DNA of 35,009 nucleotides from a virus: IMG/VR virus record IMGVR_UViG_3300031857_024897, positions 113,746 to 148,754 of that record; one strand, 5' to 3'. Shown piece by piece: positions 1 to 7,614 of this stretch (position 1 is its first letter; each line of letters starts with the position of its first letter). The notes under the pieces were generated by a model. It saw only the letters and a program-made list of their open reading frames with translations, ran no database searches and was not told where the DNA came from. The position numbers and the translations under genes were made by a program.

Positions 1-1
1 A

Positions 2-559
2 CTAAAAAACATTTTAACGATTACTGTCGCATTATTTATCGGATTTACTATTGGTTACTATAAAAAAATATCTGAATTATTAACGAATAAGCCCGTTCCA
101 AAAGTTATCCAACATCAAAAAGATGATTCCCCAATTTCAATTAAGATGTATAATACCATCCGCGAGAAATCAAGAGAGTATCAGATACCTACATACATTG
201 CATTCAACATAGCGTACCTGGAAACCAGGTATAGAGGCCCGTTCGATTCAAAATATAACCCAGCATTAATTTCATCAGTAGGAGCTGTGGGTCCAATGCA
301 ATTAAGAGAATCAACAGCAGAATTTATTACTAAAAGAGATATAGATAACGAACAACTTAAAAACGACATATCTCTTAATGTAGAAATTAGCATGAAACTT
401 TTAAAATATCTTTACGATAGATACGGATCATGGGAAATAGCGTGTAGCTACTATAACACAGGTAAGGCCAAAAAAAATAGTTTCGGATCTTATTGTGTAG
501 AAAATGTTGACTACACATATAAATGGGAAAATTATAATAAAACCATTTTCACGCCATAA
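2..559 (+). CDS. Membrane-anchored lytic transglycosylase (SLT-like), 5' end outside window
   Basis: Probable peptidoglycan lyase of the soluble-lytic-transglycosylase fold, cleaving the MurNAc-GlcNAc bond. The frame is open to the left edge, so the true start lies outside. The first internal ATG is at 146, but the 48 codons before it encode a hydrophobic anchor (NILTITVALFIGFTIGYY) and a linker, which makes the longer form likely. Seen motifs: AYLETRYRG, with the probable catalytic Glu near visible residue 74; SSVGAVGPMQL, the GAxGxMQ motif; and ACSYYNTG, the AxxxYNxG motif. At 185 visible residues it is essentially one SLT domain plus anchor. It converges with the minus-strand gene ending at 532, with a 28-bp overlap. 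It could act in lysis or as a virion-associated entry enzyme; the anchor favours the cell envelope. Confidence 0.8.
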   Translation, partial: LKNILTITVALFIGFTIGYYKKISELLTNKPVPKVIQHQKDDSPISIKMYNTIREKSREYQIPTYIAFNIAYLETRYRGPFDSKYNPALISSVGAVGPMQLRESTAEFITKRDIDNEQLKNDISLNVEISMKLLKYLYDRYGSWEIACSYYNTGKAKKNSFGSYCVENVDYTYKWENYNKTIFTP

Positions 560-1137
560 TATACACCATCTCTATATTCTATTAGATAATATACATTTAA
601 CCCCCCCCTATTTCTTCCCCTTATATTAGCCAAATATTCGGCGTCTAATGGACTATCATGTATCGAGAGTACGACACCAAAGGGTGTTATTAATATCGCC
701 CTGTAAGCCAAGCTACGGCTAAAATTAACGATGCTATCCTGAACGACAATAGTATCGTTACCAGGGTGATCAGGAAACCTACAGCCCCTAACGATATATT
801 TGTAATGGCTAAAATATACAAGCCCATTAAAGTCATAATCGGCTTTCTTTAGGTATACTGTTCCAATAGAATCAAAATTTAAAATGTATGTCTCTGAGTA
901 AGATAGAGAGTCATATGGGGGATCAAAAACATAATCCTCAGGTATTGTGCTGTAGTCGCAAGTCGTACTATCAATAACGTATACTACGCCATTCTGCCTT
1001 AAAGTACCACCTAAGTGCTGCTCGTTAGTTAGATGCAAAGTATCACCCCTACAAACAAAAATTGTCGTATCAACAGCTTGTGCTAATGATACGACAAAGT
1101 TTGTTACAAATAGAATTATAGTTATAAATGTCTTCAT
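532..1137 (-). CDS. Secreted protein of unknown function
   Basis: Unrecognised 201-residue protein. The N-terminus MKTFITIILFVTNFVVSLAQA is a clear Sec signal peptide, with likely cleavage after AQA near residue 21, so the product is exported to the periplasm or cell surface. The mature part is rich in Tyr and Asp, contains three cysteines (residues 29, 60 and 118), and has beta-prone stretches such as GLVYFSHYKYIVRGC. The ATG at 1137 was chosen because the signal peptide starts there. Its last 28 bp overlap the transglycosylase gene on the other strand. A host-envelope modifier or superinfection-exclusion factor is possible, but nothing in the sequence identifies it. Confidence 0.7.
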   Translation of the reverse strand: MKTFITIILFVTNFVVSLAQAVDTTIFVCRGDTLHLTNEQHLGGTLRQNGVVYVIDSTTCDYSTIPEDYVFDPPYDSLSYSETYILNFDSIGTVYLKKADYDFNGLVYFSHYKYIVRGCRFPDHPGNDTIVVQDSIVNFSRSLAYRAILITPFGVVLSIHDSPLDAEYLANIRGRNRGGLNVYYLIEYRDGVYYGVKMVLL

Positions 1138-1162
1138 AATTATAACTATCGCAAAAAATCAA

Positions 1163-1336
1163 TTAAGACGTTTTTGGCGGATAAACTTTAGGCCTACGTC
1201 TAGGTTTGTAAGACTTTTTTTTAACCGGCTTAGCCAAAAGCTCTGTCTCAGAAAAATCCTTCACATAGTTATTCGTAATAGGATTAGTTCGGTTAAATAG
1301 TTTTGAAAATGTTTTTTTAAAAAATTCTAGGATCAT
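1163..1336 (-). CDS. Small basic protein, 57 aa
   Basis: A short frame read directly from the sequence: ATG at 1336, TAA at 1163. The product starts MILEFFKKTFSKLF and ends in a strongly basic tail (KPVKKKSYKPRRRPKVYPP). The first 15 residues form an amphipathic, hydrophobic-basic helix, so binding to membrane or nucleic acid is plausible. It begins 4 nt after the stop of the DUF3310 gene, so the two are probably co-transcribed. No family recognised. The close spacing and otherwise unexplained 180-bp gap support it being real. Confidence 0.55.
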   Translation of the reverse strand: MILEFFKKTFSKLFNRTNPITNNYVKDFSETELLAKPVKKKSYKPRRRPKVYPPKTS

Positions 1337-1340
1337 AATA

Positions 1341-1562
1341 TTATTTTGTTTCTTTTAATTTGTTAATCTTTCGAGAAAGATACCATACAGCTTTCTCCAA
1401 ATCTTCAATTTCTTTACTTGGATCTTTCTTGCCGGATCTAACTATGTATTTCAAAGCATTTCCATTGTGGAAGTCTAAATTGTAGTGTTCTATGATTTTA
1501 ATTACTTCAAATGGATTGTCCGCACCCCCATAGTGCTCCGGGTGATCTACGTTTTTATTCAT
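1341..1562 (-). CDS. DUF3310 family protein
   Basis: 73-residue protein of the DUF3310 family, common in phages and sometimes called SaV-like. It shows the family pattern: an N-terminal VDHPEHYGG; then FEVIKIIEHYNLDFHNGNALKYIVRSGKKD; then EIEDLEKAVWYLSRKI. The biochemical role is not established. The conserved helices resemble all-alpha nucleotide-pyrophosphohydrolase-like folds, so a nucleotide-related role has been suggested for the wider group. It lies 4 nt downstream of the 253-residue gene and 4 nt upstream of the small basic gene, forming a minus-strand operon. Confidence 0.85.
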   Translation of the reverse strand: MNKNVDHPEHYGGADNPFEVIKIIEHYNLDFHNGNALKYIVRSGKKDPSKEIEDLEKAVWYLSRKINKLKETK

Positions 1563-1566
1563 ATAT

Positions 1567-2328
1567 TTAAGTTAATTTTTTGATTTCATTAATCTTAACC
1601 GACTGCATAATATATGACATAACTTTACGCTTAAAAAGCGGTGCCAATGTCTCTTCTATTGGGAAACTTTGGGGTATTTTAACAAAAAATACCGGTGCTT
1701 TTCGTTTATTCTTTGTTATCAACTTTGTTGAGTTAGAAATATGATAGTCCAGATCATATGACTTAGAGTCCCCAGAAAATATCAAATTTAAGTCAGTATT
1801 GTTCTCCGCGATAGTAAATACATTTTTGGTTATTAGATACTCCCAAATATATACATTATTATCCGTTTCATCAACATAAACTATCACACCAAAGTTATAA
1901 TTTTTTATGTTATTTTTATTCCTCTTAGGAATTAATTCGATATTATCATAGATATACGACCAATAATGCCTAACTATCTCAAAATACTCATAAATTTTCA
2001 TAGTAGAAAATTTAACTGAGTTAATAATTTCTATCTGCTCAACCTCGTTAAATTCTGGCAATTCTTTAAAACTCAAATCTTGTAATATAACTTCATCATC
2101 GTATGATTTAAATTTTTTATCAGTATAAACCATCATATGTTCGTGCATGATAGCGTGTAGATTAGCTAAGTGCAACGATATTTCTATAAATGTTGGATAC
2201 AATTTGTGCTCATTTATTAATGCATCAATTTTTTTTAGATACCCCAATAAAACATACTGCTTATGTTCAAAGTCTATCGGCTCCTGGATAACCCAATCTG
2301 TATCCATAATAAATTTAATTTTACTCAT
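1567..2328 (-). CDS. Hypothetical phage protein, 253 aa
   Basis: Not assigned to a family. The N-terminal half is helical (DFEHKQYVLLGYLKKIDALI; ISLHLANLHAIMHEHMMVY). The C-terminal half has beta-rich stretches (NFGVIVYVDETDNNVYIWEY; KAPVFFVKIPQSFPIEETLAP). The HAIMHEHM segment is histidine-rich but does not match the HExxH metalloprotease spacing. There is no signal peptide or membrane span. It is the first gene of a run 1567-1562-1336 with 4-nt gaps. Confidence 0.65.
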   Translation of the reverse strand: MSKIKFIMDTDWVIQEPIDFEHKQYVLLGYLKKIDALINEHKLYPTFIEISLHLANLHAIMHEHMMVYTDKKFKSYDDEVILQDLSFKELPEFNEVEQIEIINSVKFSTMKIYEYFEIVRHYWSYIYDNIELIPKRNKNNIKNYNFGVIVYVDETDNNVYIWEYLITKNVFTIAENNTDLNLIFSGDSKSYDLDYHISNSTKLITKNKRKAPVFFVKIPQSFPIEETLAPLFKRKVMSYIMQSVKINEIKKLT

Positions 2329-2372
2329 AAATCATATTCTAGTTCATAATGATAAATAATATTTTACTAATT

Positions 2373-3668
2373 TTAAAGTGAACCGCCATCTTCATAATAT
2401 ATATGATATCCAACTCTATTAATAACAGAATAACCTAAAGGCCCTTCACCATGTAAAATATATTGTTCTTCGCCGTCACTTCGAAGAACATCCATAACCC
2501 AAGCATTTTTATCTACAAATCCAGCTATAAATTTGGAATCATAGCCCATTTCCTTTAAAAAGCTAACCGGGTCATCTTTTATACTATCCAACCAGTTAGA
2601 GACATAGTTCTCAATAGCCTCTTCAGAATAAGTTTTTTCCTCTTCAATTGATTCTATTTCAGACTCTATCTCGGTTAACCTATCTCTAAGTTCCTCTATT
2701 TCATCTTCATCTTCCAATTCACCAATTTTATACTCTATTGTTTCTGCTTCACTTCTTAATATGTCAATTTCATTCATCTGACTTTCAGTTAGTTCCATAT
2801 CATCCTCATCTAAATAAGATTCCGGAGACTCTCTAACCCATTCATCTATGGTACCCTCAAAAGAATCTCTAACTTCATCACCGTCAACATAATAATCAAG
2901 ATCCATATTTGACATATCCATATCATCATATAAGCTATTAATATTTTCTGTCGCATATTGTGTACATTCGTCATCAGTAAGTACTATGAATGTCTTATCA
3001 TAGGCAGTAGTGTTCTCACCTTCAATCACAATATAATAGTCACGATTCGAACCATATCTAACTGGGAAGATAGAATATAATCCAAAATTATTTTCGTGCA
3101 ATTCATAAATCTCATTTTCAATTTCATCAATACGTTCTTTCAATTCTCCGTAAATAATGTTATCTTCACCAATACTTTCTAATCGACCTTGTAATTCTTC
3201 TAAATTAGTTTCTAAGGCTAATATCTTGTCTTGATATTCAGGGTCAATTATGTTCTCATCAACAAAATACTCATATAACGCATTAACTTTATTACTTTCT
3301 TCTGTATCATTTTCTATATTAAATAGACCTCTAACTTCATATAATTTCAGCTGTTCAAGACGGTCTTGCTTAATTTTACGTAATCTTTTACGCTCTAAAG
3401 GTGTATTTGAATCTGATGTATATCTACCAACCTTAATGTGACTGATGTTTGAAATATTGGTATTACTAATATTTAAGTAACCCTTAACTTCAATAATACC
3501 TTCTAAGTTATCAATATTTGAACGACTTAAATCTAGACTGTCTGTTATTATAATATTTTTATTCCTTATCTTTGGTAACTTAAGCACTAATCTTGGATTA
3601 CCCCCAGCAAATTTTAATAATTTACGATATTCTGCACTGGTTAATGATATAGTTTCTTTATCTTCCAT
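2373..3668 (-). CDS. Large acidic coiled-coil protein, 431 aa
   Basis: Unrecognised. The N-terminal about 75 residues contain a pattern like a short beta-solenoid or pentapeptide/LRR strip (IIITDSLDLSRSNIDNLEG, then VKGYLNISNTNISNISHIKVG). After that come two long Glu/Leu/Ile-rich coiled coils, at about residues 145-190 and 300-350 (EIDILRSEAETIEYKIGELE). The two halves each pair a coiled coil with a beta-rich block, and the protein is strongly acidic. No catalytic motif is visible. It may be a scaffold or an internal protein, but its position among small accessory genes gives no firm clue. A divergent gap of 93 bp separates it from the plus-strand gene at 3762. Confidence 0.65.
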   Translation of the reverse strand: MEDKETISLTSAEYRKLLKFAGGNPRLVLKLPKIRNKNIIITDSLDLSRSNIDNLEGIIEVKGYLNISNTNISNISHIKVGRYTSDSNTPLERKRLRKIKQDRLEQLKLYEVRGLFNIENDTEESNKVNALYEYFVDENIIDPEYQDKILALETNLEELQGRLESIGEDNIIYGELKERIDEIENEIYELHENNFGLYSIFPVRYGSNRDYYIVIEGENTTAYDKTFIVLTDDECTQYATENINSLYDDMDMSNMDLDYYVDGDEVRDSFEGTIDEWVRESPESYLDEDDMELTESQMNEIDILRSEAETIEYKIGELEDEDEIEELRDRLTEIESEIESIEEEKTYSEEAIENYVSNWLDSIKDDPVSFLKEMGYDSKFIAGFVDKNAWVMDVLRSDGEEQYILHGEGPLGYSVINRVGYHIYYEDGGSL

Positions 3669-3761
3669 CGAATTTTCAATTTAATCTTTTTTGCTCTATT
3701 TATATATTTATAAATATAAATATTATTGCAATAAATAAACTAACACTAAAACAAATTAAAT

Positions 3762-3914
3762 ATGGGATGCGGATGCAAAAACAAAGGCAATAATGCCGAA
3801 CAACCAACAACTAACAGTACAACAACAAATACTCAACAGGCAACAAAGAGTGTAACAGAAAAGTTAAAAGAAGATATCCAACGTACTGTTAAAAAATACT
3901 ATAACAATAGATAG
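3762..3914 (+). CDS. Tiny MGCGC-type protein, 50 aa
   Basis: A short frame read directly: ATG at 3762, TAG at 3912-3914. The product starts MGCGCKNKGNN, runs through a Thr/Asn/Gln-rich linker, and ends with a charged helix (KLKEDIQRTVKKYYNNR). The CxC near the N-terminus could bind a metal or be redox active; this is inference. A perfect rho-independent terminator follows 3 nt after the stop, which strongly supports a discrete one-gene transcript. The gene at 6901 has a comparable Cys pair at its N-terminus. Confidence 0.65.
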   Translation: MGCGCKNKGNNAEQPTTNSTTTNTQQATKSVTEKLKEDIQRTVKKYYNNR

Positions 3915-3917
3915 TAT

Positions 3918-3950
3918 AAAAAAACCGCAATAATTGTTGCGGTTTTTTTT
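3918..3950 (+). terminator. Rho-independent terminator after the 50-aa gene
   Basis: Inverted repeat AAACCGCAA / TTGCGGTTT around a 6-nt loop (taattg), followed by a run of T to 3950. The A-rich left side mirrors the T-run, so it could also stop minus-strand transcription. It directly follows the stop at 3914. Confidence 0.85.
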
Positions 3951-4005
3951 ATGTTATATTTATACTTATTTTTTTTTAATGTAAAATTATAAAAAAATAA
4001 TAATC

Positions 4006-4725
4006 ATGAGATTATCAAATAACATAACAAAACAAACTATCGTTAATTTATTGGCTGAATATATCTTAAATGAATTAGGCCCAGACACAGCAACTCAGAT
4101 AACAGTCATAGATCAAGGTAATTTTTTCGTCATATTAGGATGTACTAACACAAAAAAGAGTTTAAAACTCACAGAAATATTTATTCAATTTACCGATAAG
4201 TATTCAGATTTAATATCTGAAGCTAACTATCCAAAAGAACTAAGTTTTGTAAATTTTATTCGGGCATCTAATGAAGACGATTTAGTAACTTCTTGCGAAA
4301 TAAATCTATACAATACTGAAAGGCCTTCAATCAACACAATTTGCGTACCTGCCGGTTTGATCCCCATTCATACTCCAGATCTTTTGTCCTCCCAATTCCC
4401 ACATGGTTATGGGTTAAAAACTAACAGAGCATTATTATTATACTTTGAATATATTGCATATAATATAATGGACGGCACAAACACATCTGAGATGTGTATT
4501 TCTTTTCATAAAGAAAATGAATTCGAAGATAAATTACAGGTCAAGTCTGTATCTCTTAGAGACAATGAAAAAATAAAGTCCGCAATACTAGATTTATTCG
4601 ATCTAGATTACACTAAATTTATTAGTGAATATAATTCATATGATTTTACAGGCGAGGTATTAAACCCCATGATGGAGAAACCCTGGTTGAAAAAAGAAAT
4701 TGATACTATTGATCTATTAATCTAG
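4006..4725 (+). CDS. Hypothetical protein, 239 aa
   Basis: Not recognised. A globular, mixed alpha/beta protein without signal peptide or membrane span. It includes VIDQGNFFVILGCTNTKKSLKL near the N-terminus and ICVPAGLIPIHTPDLL with SSQFPHGYGLKTNRALLLY in the middle. The GYGLKTNRALL stretch looks conserved-like but matches no motif I can name. It has its own transcription unit between a terminator (3918-3950) and the hairpin that overlaps its last codons. It overlaps the glutaredoxin gene by 9 bp tail to tail. Confidence 0.65.
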   Translation: MRLSNNITKQTIVNLLAEYILNELGPDTATQITVIDQGNFFVILGCTNTKKSLKLTEIFIQFTDKYSDLISEANYPKELSFVNFIRASNEDDLVTSCEINLYNTERPSINTICVPAGLIPIHTPDLLSSQFPHGYGLKTNRALLLYFEYIAYNIMDGTNTSEMCISFHKENEFEDKLQVKSVSLRDNEKIKSAILDLFDLDYTKFISEYNSYDFTGEVLNPMMEKPWLKKEIDTIDLLI

Positions 4726-4740
4726 TATCAATTTCTTTTT
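4691..4740. terminator. Bidirectional terminator inside overlapping 3' ends
   Basis: A perfect 18-bp inverted repeat: left arm 4691-4708, right arm 4723-4740, loop 14 nt. It begins with A5 and ends with T5, so it makes a hairpin plus U-tract in both directions. It lies within the last codons of both convergent genes (plus gene ends 4725, minus gene ends 4717), so the sequence is simultaneously coding on both strands and a terminator. Confidence 0.85.
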
Positions 4741-5010
4741 TATTATTTCTATCCCTTCATCTATACCATGATAATGTTGATCCGGAGCATATAGTTCGCT
4801 ATCAAGATTACCTTTTTCGTCTGTCTTTATTATCATAAAAGATGGCACATATTCGTTCCCACCCACAGCCTCAACGAATAATTCGAATTCATCCGGATAA
4901 AGATCAATATCTCTATCGTGAAAAGAGATATTATTCTCTGTCAACATATCTTTCATCATCGTGCAGTATGGACACGATTTCATTGTAAATAAAACTAGTT
5001 CTCCCCCCAT
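4717..5010 (-). CDS. Glutaredoxin
   Basis: Small dithiol oxidoreductase of the glutaredoxin/NrdH group, 97 residues. The active site SCPYCTMMKDML lies at residues 12-23, with the classic CPYC. The substrate/GSH-binding loop around the cis-proline is EYVPSFMI. In phages such proteins usually supply electrons to ribonucleotide reductase; no reductase gene is in this window, so the partner is inferred. The start overlaps the thioredoxin gene by 16 nt, so they are translationally coupled. T4 also encodes a redoxin (nrdC). Confidence 0.88.
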   Translation of the reverse strand: MGGELVLFTMKSCPYCTMMKDMLTENNISFHDRDIDLYPDEFELFVEAVGGNEYVPSFMIIKTDEKGNLDSELYAPDQHYHGIDEGIEIIKKKLILD

Positions 5011-5318
5011 ATTGTCGCCATTTTAGTTATTTCTTCTTTAGACGTTATTCCTATTTTAGATTTTACTTCTTTACCTGAGTAAAATCCTTTAATTACCGGA
5101 ACACTTCTTATACCCAAAGACATTGATAATTCTATATCAGTATCTACATCAAAAGTATACAATTTAGTTTCGTTACCCTCATTCTCAAGTTTTTCCATAA
5201 CTTCCTCAAAAACAGGTTTAAGAACTTTACATGGCCCACACCATTGAGCATAAAACTCAACAAGGATTTTTTTATCTGAGTTTAGTAACTCTTTTAACTT
5301 ATCAGGACTAATATCCAT
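4995..5318 (-). CDS. Thioredoxin
   Basis: 107-residue thioredoxin with canonical WCGPCK active site (EFYAQWCGPCKVLKPVF) at about residues 22-38 and the cis-proline motif RSVPVIKGFYSG near residue 73. Length and layout match cytoplasmic thioredoxins, and no signal peptide is present. It probably keeps phage or host reductases reduced. It overlaps the upstream gene by 11 nt and the glutaredoxin gene by 16 nt, giving a compact redox operon that ends at the 4691-4740 terminator. Confidence 0.92.
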   Translation of the reverse strand: MDISPDKLKELLNSDKKILVEFYAQWCGPCKVLKPVFEEVMEKLENEGNETKLYTFDVDTDIELSMSLGIRSVPVIKGFYSGKEVKSKIGITSKEEITKMATIWGEN

Positions 5319-5676
5319 AATTTTTACTTTTATTTAGTTTATTTATCAGAATTTTTACAAATTCTAAATTTTCTTGCTGAAATATTATTGTTAACGAATA
5401 CCAAGAATTTTCATCCGAATTCCAATCTTTACCCATACTAGGGTTTGCCGGTACTCTACTCAAATATAAATATATATTTTTACCAAATTCTAAAATATAT
5501 TCATAGCCAACGATTTTAGAGTCATTATCCGAACTTTGCTGATATTGAGCTACAACTATTTTAAATTTATCTAATTCAAATATAGATTTGTTAAACGTAC
5601 CATTTATCGTAATGGTTGAATAGTCGTATTTCGACTCTTTATTTATTTTTTTTAAAAATTTTTTCAAAAAACTCAT
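5308..5676 (-). CDS. Hypothetical protein, 122 aa
   Basis: Unrecognised. It starts with a basic segment (MSFLKKFLKKINKESKYDY) followed by a beta-rich domain (TITINGTFNKSIFELDKFKIVVAQY; YEYILEFGKNIYLYLSRVP). A longer frame opens at 5706, but that ATG lies inside the stem of a terminator hairpin (5689-5714), so the ATG at 5676 is chosen. It is the first gene of the thioredoxin-glutaredoxin operon, overlapping thioredoxin by 11 nt. It has no cysteines, so it is not itself a redoxin. Confidence 0.6.
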   Translation of the reverse strand: MSFLKKFLKKINKESKYDYSTITINGTFNKSIFELDKFKIVVAQYQQSSDNDSKIVGYEYILEFGKNIYLYLSRVPANPSMGKDWNSDENSWYSLTIIFQQENLEFVKILINKLNKSKNYGY

Positions 5677-5678
5677 AA

Positions 5679-5714
5679 TGAAAAATTTGGGAGGATATTT
5701 TTGCATATCCCCCC
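5679..5714 (-). terminator. Rho-independent terminator after the DUF932 gene
   Basis: On the minus strand GGGGGGATAT pairs with ATATCCTCCC (10 bp with one G-U) across a 6-nt loop, followed by AAATTTTTC. It separates the DUF932 transcript from the redox operon and argues against the start at 5706 for the next gene. Confidence 0.75.
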
Positions 5715-5739
5715 ATTTAAGCGGTTAACTTACAGTTTA

Positions 5740-6507
5740 TTATTGAAGATATTCTTCAGCCATCTTCCAAAGACCTGTATTAATATTGTTGATGAGTTTA
5801 ATGTCTGTCAAAAATCGAACAGAAGTACGTCTCTGAGTTCCGGTGGAATATGTGATACCTCCGCGTACAAAGTTTTCCTGAAGTGTATTAAATGTGTTCC
5901 AGAGATTAGGAACAACATCTTCATTCCTATTGGGCTTTACAAGTCTTTCAGGTGAAAGATTTTCAGGAATCCTTTCTTCTGGCCACCTTAGACTCATTGC
6001 TTTTCTAGCAAATTCATGTCGTTCATCATCAGTCATAATCCTTGACATCATTTCTTTGACATTTCCCTCAATCATTGGTAGCATTTCAGCGAAATTATCT
6101 GTAAGTTTTCGAACTTCAGATACATCGAAGTACTTGTGCTTCAAAGTAATTGTACCACTAAGTGATGTGGGCACTGTCAGACCATTAGAACAAGCCAGGC
6201 GGAAAAGACCAGCTTTAACTGAAAGAATGTTGCTACCATCATGTGAGTTAGATATTACAGCCTCAAACAGGCTATCACCAACAACTTTTGGAACACTTCC
6301 GTTCCTGAGCCTAATCTCATGCCTAGAATATTGGCCCCTACCAGTTTGTTTTGCACTAAAGATGTCCCATCCCTCAGCACTAAACTTCTCAAGAATATCT
6401 ATTGTTGGGACGAAAACATACTTGCTCGAAAGCTTTGGCGATGGTGAGGTTGTGAAAATAGACGGAACGTTAGTTCTGAGTGTTTCAAATTCAATTGGTG
6501 CTGCCAT
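5740..6507 (-). CDS. DUF932 family protein
   Basis: 255-residue member of DUF932 (phage/plasmid-like protein family), recognised by the SNSHDGSNILSVKAGLFRLA and CSNGLTVP core at about residues 86-114 and the following helical region (NFAEMLPMIEGNVKEMMSRI). The function is unknown; the family is found on phages, plasmids and other mobile elements. Base composition is visibly richer in G+C than the neighbours, suggesting a different origin or stronger codon selection. It has its own strong promoter (6533-6565) and terminator (5679-5714), so it is a single-gene unit that could be expressed early and at high level by the host polymerase. Confidence 0.85.
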   Translation of the reverse strand: MAAPIEFETLRTNVPSIFTTSPSPKLSSKYVFVPTIDILEKFSAEGWDIFSAKQTGRGQYSRHEIRLRNGSVPKVVGDSLFEAVISNSHDGSNILSVKAGLFRLACSNGLTVPTSLSGTITLKHKYFDVSEVRKLTDNFAEMLPMIEGNVKEMMSRIMTDDERHEFARKAMSLRWPEERIPENLSPERLVKPNRNEDVVPNLWNTFNTLQENFVRGGITYSTGTQRRTSVRFLTDIKLINNINTGLWKMAEEYLQ

Positions 6508-6532
6508 GTGTCGTTGTTTTTTAATTGTGCTG

Positions 6533-6565
6533 CAAAGATACGATAATCGTATTCACAATTGCAAA
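6533..6565 (-). promoter_or_regulatory. Bacteroidetes-type promoter with palindromic operator-like site
   Basis: On the minus strand TATCTTTG (6533-6540) matches the Bacteroidetes -7 element TAnnTTTG, and TTTG (6562-6565) matches the -33 element, 21 bp apart. The spacer contains a perfect 15-bp palindrome ATACGATAATCGTAT (6538-6552) overlapping the -7 box, positioned as a repressor would need. It drives the DUF932 gene; the predicted leader is about 20-25 nt. Confidence 0.75.
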
Positions 6566-6566
6566 T

Positions 6567-6848
6567 TTAATTTGAAGAAAAATTAAAGTTTTTTCCTGAG
6601 ACCGAAAATTTAACAATTTTAAAGCTATCAGGCGGATTTTCAAACCTAACATTAGATATTGACTCTAATTGTTTAATAGTTAACGTTGGATCACCGTTAT
6701 TATTATAATTTTTGTTTGCGATTTCACGAACTTTATCAAAAAATATTTCGTGCTCCATATCGCCAACTATTTTCTCAAATAACTCTAAATTTTTTTCAAA
6801 AAAGTTTTTAACCCCAGATAAGTATATATCGACCTCAATTTTACTCAT
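6567..6848 (-). CDS. Hypothetical protein, 93 aa
   Basis: Unrecognised small protein with a helical N-terminal half (LSGVKNFFEKNLELFEKIVG) and a C-terminal strand-rich tail ending FSVSGKNFNFSSN. No cysteines, membrane span or signal peptide. Its stop lies inside the DUF932 promoter region, immediately upstream of the -33 element. It is divergent from the small plus-strand gene at 6901, with 52 bp between them. Confidence 0.55.
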   Translation of the reverse strand: MSKIEVDIYLSGVKNFFEKNLELFEKIVGDMEHEIFFDKVREIANKNYNNNGDPTLTIKQLESISNVRFENPPDSFKIVKFSVSGKNFNFSSN

Positions 6849-6900
6849 ATTATTATTCTCAATTTACTTTAATATAACAATTAAATATATTTAATGTTAT

Positions 6901-7044
6901 ATGAAAACTAAAGGATGTACAAGCTGTAAAGAAAAAAACTACAACTCTAATTTTGGTGAAATAGCTTTAGCTATATACTTAGCCGGAACAATTATCTTAG
7001 GAAATATAGTGATAATTAAGTATATTATTAACTTAATTAAGTAG
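6901..7044 (+). CDS. Tiny CxxC membrane protein, 47 aa
   Basis: A short frame read directly: ATG at 6901, TAG at 7042-7044. The product begins MKTKGCTSCKEKNY and continues into one transmembrane helix (IALAIYLAGTIILGNIVIIK, about residues 20-39). The N-terminal CxxC would face one side of the inner membrane. It overlaps the 3' end of the convergent minus-strand gene by 12 bp. It resembles the MGCGC protein at 3762 only in having an N-terminal Cys pair. No family name can be given. Confidence 0.6.
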   Translation: MKTKGCTSCKEKNYNSNFGEIALAIYLAGTIILGNIVIIKYIINLIK

Positions 7045-7545
7045 CATATAAAATCCAAGACTACCACCATTTCGATTAATATCCGATAGTGATGTAACAT
7101 ACATTCCTTTAACAAAGAATTTTTCACTAAAGTTAGAATATATTACCACTTTATAGTCACCATCATAAAGTCTAAAATTTCTATAATTCTGATAACCTAT
7201 GGCCAGTTTACAAAAATTAGCGTTTAGTCCAACTTCAAAATCGCTGGCAGTACCTATTAGTCCTCTAATAAATAGGTTTTCCCTGGTATATTCAACGCCA
7301 ACTAGAGTACTAAAAATTCTCCAACGATCCGATTCAACATTGTTTTTTAGAACTAGATCTACATTTGAATTACATTCAACTATTGGCTTGAAATATTCAA
7401 ATTTATTTTCAAATTCAGCTCTAAAGGTGAAATTTGCGGTAGGAACTCTAGGACCGATTCCGCCGGTGAAACAAACATATTTATTAGATTGTGAATAACC
7501 AAAAATTGGTAAAAAAATTAGAAATACTTTAAAAAAAATTTTCAT
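7033..7545 (-). CDS. Exported protein, possible outer-membrane beta-barrel
   Basis: 170 residues from the ATG at 7545, chosen over 7578 because it begins a clean signal peptide (MKIFFKVFLIFLPIFGYSQ). The mature part alternates polar and aromatic residues in short strands (ANFTFRAEFENKF, WRIFSTLVGVEYTRENLFIRGLIG, YKVVIYSNFSEKFFVKGMYV), as in small outer-membrane barrels, and ends GSLGFYMLLN. A phage-encoded surface protein could alter receptor access, but this is inference. Confidence 0.6.
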   Translation of the reverse strand: MKIFFKVFLIFLPIFGYSQSNKYVCFTGGIGPRVPTANFTFRAEFENKFEYFKPIVECNSNVDLVLKNNVESDRWRIFSTLVGVEYTRENLFIRGLIGTASDFEVGLNANFCKLAIGYQNYRNFRLYDGDYKVVIYSNFSEKFFVKGMYVTSLSDINRNGGSLGFYMLLN

Positions 7546-7614
7546 GCTTTTATATTGTGTTTTATGTGTAAATGACATTTTTTTTAATTTTTAACAACAC
7601 AAAAAATATTATAT

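Noticed and set aside
1567-2328. Possible zinc metalloprotease because of HAIMHEHM
   Set aside because: The histidine/glutamate spacing does not match HExxH, and no downstream third ligand motif is apparent.
5677-5706. Ten-codon extension of the 122-residue gene
   Set aside because: Its ATG lies within the stem of the terminator at 5689-5714.
5894-6586. 230-codon plus-strand frame antisense to the DUF932 gene
   Set aside because: DUF932 is a recognised family on the minus strand with its own promoter and terminator. The antisense frame has no recognisable features and runs through the promoter.
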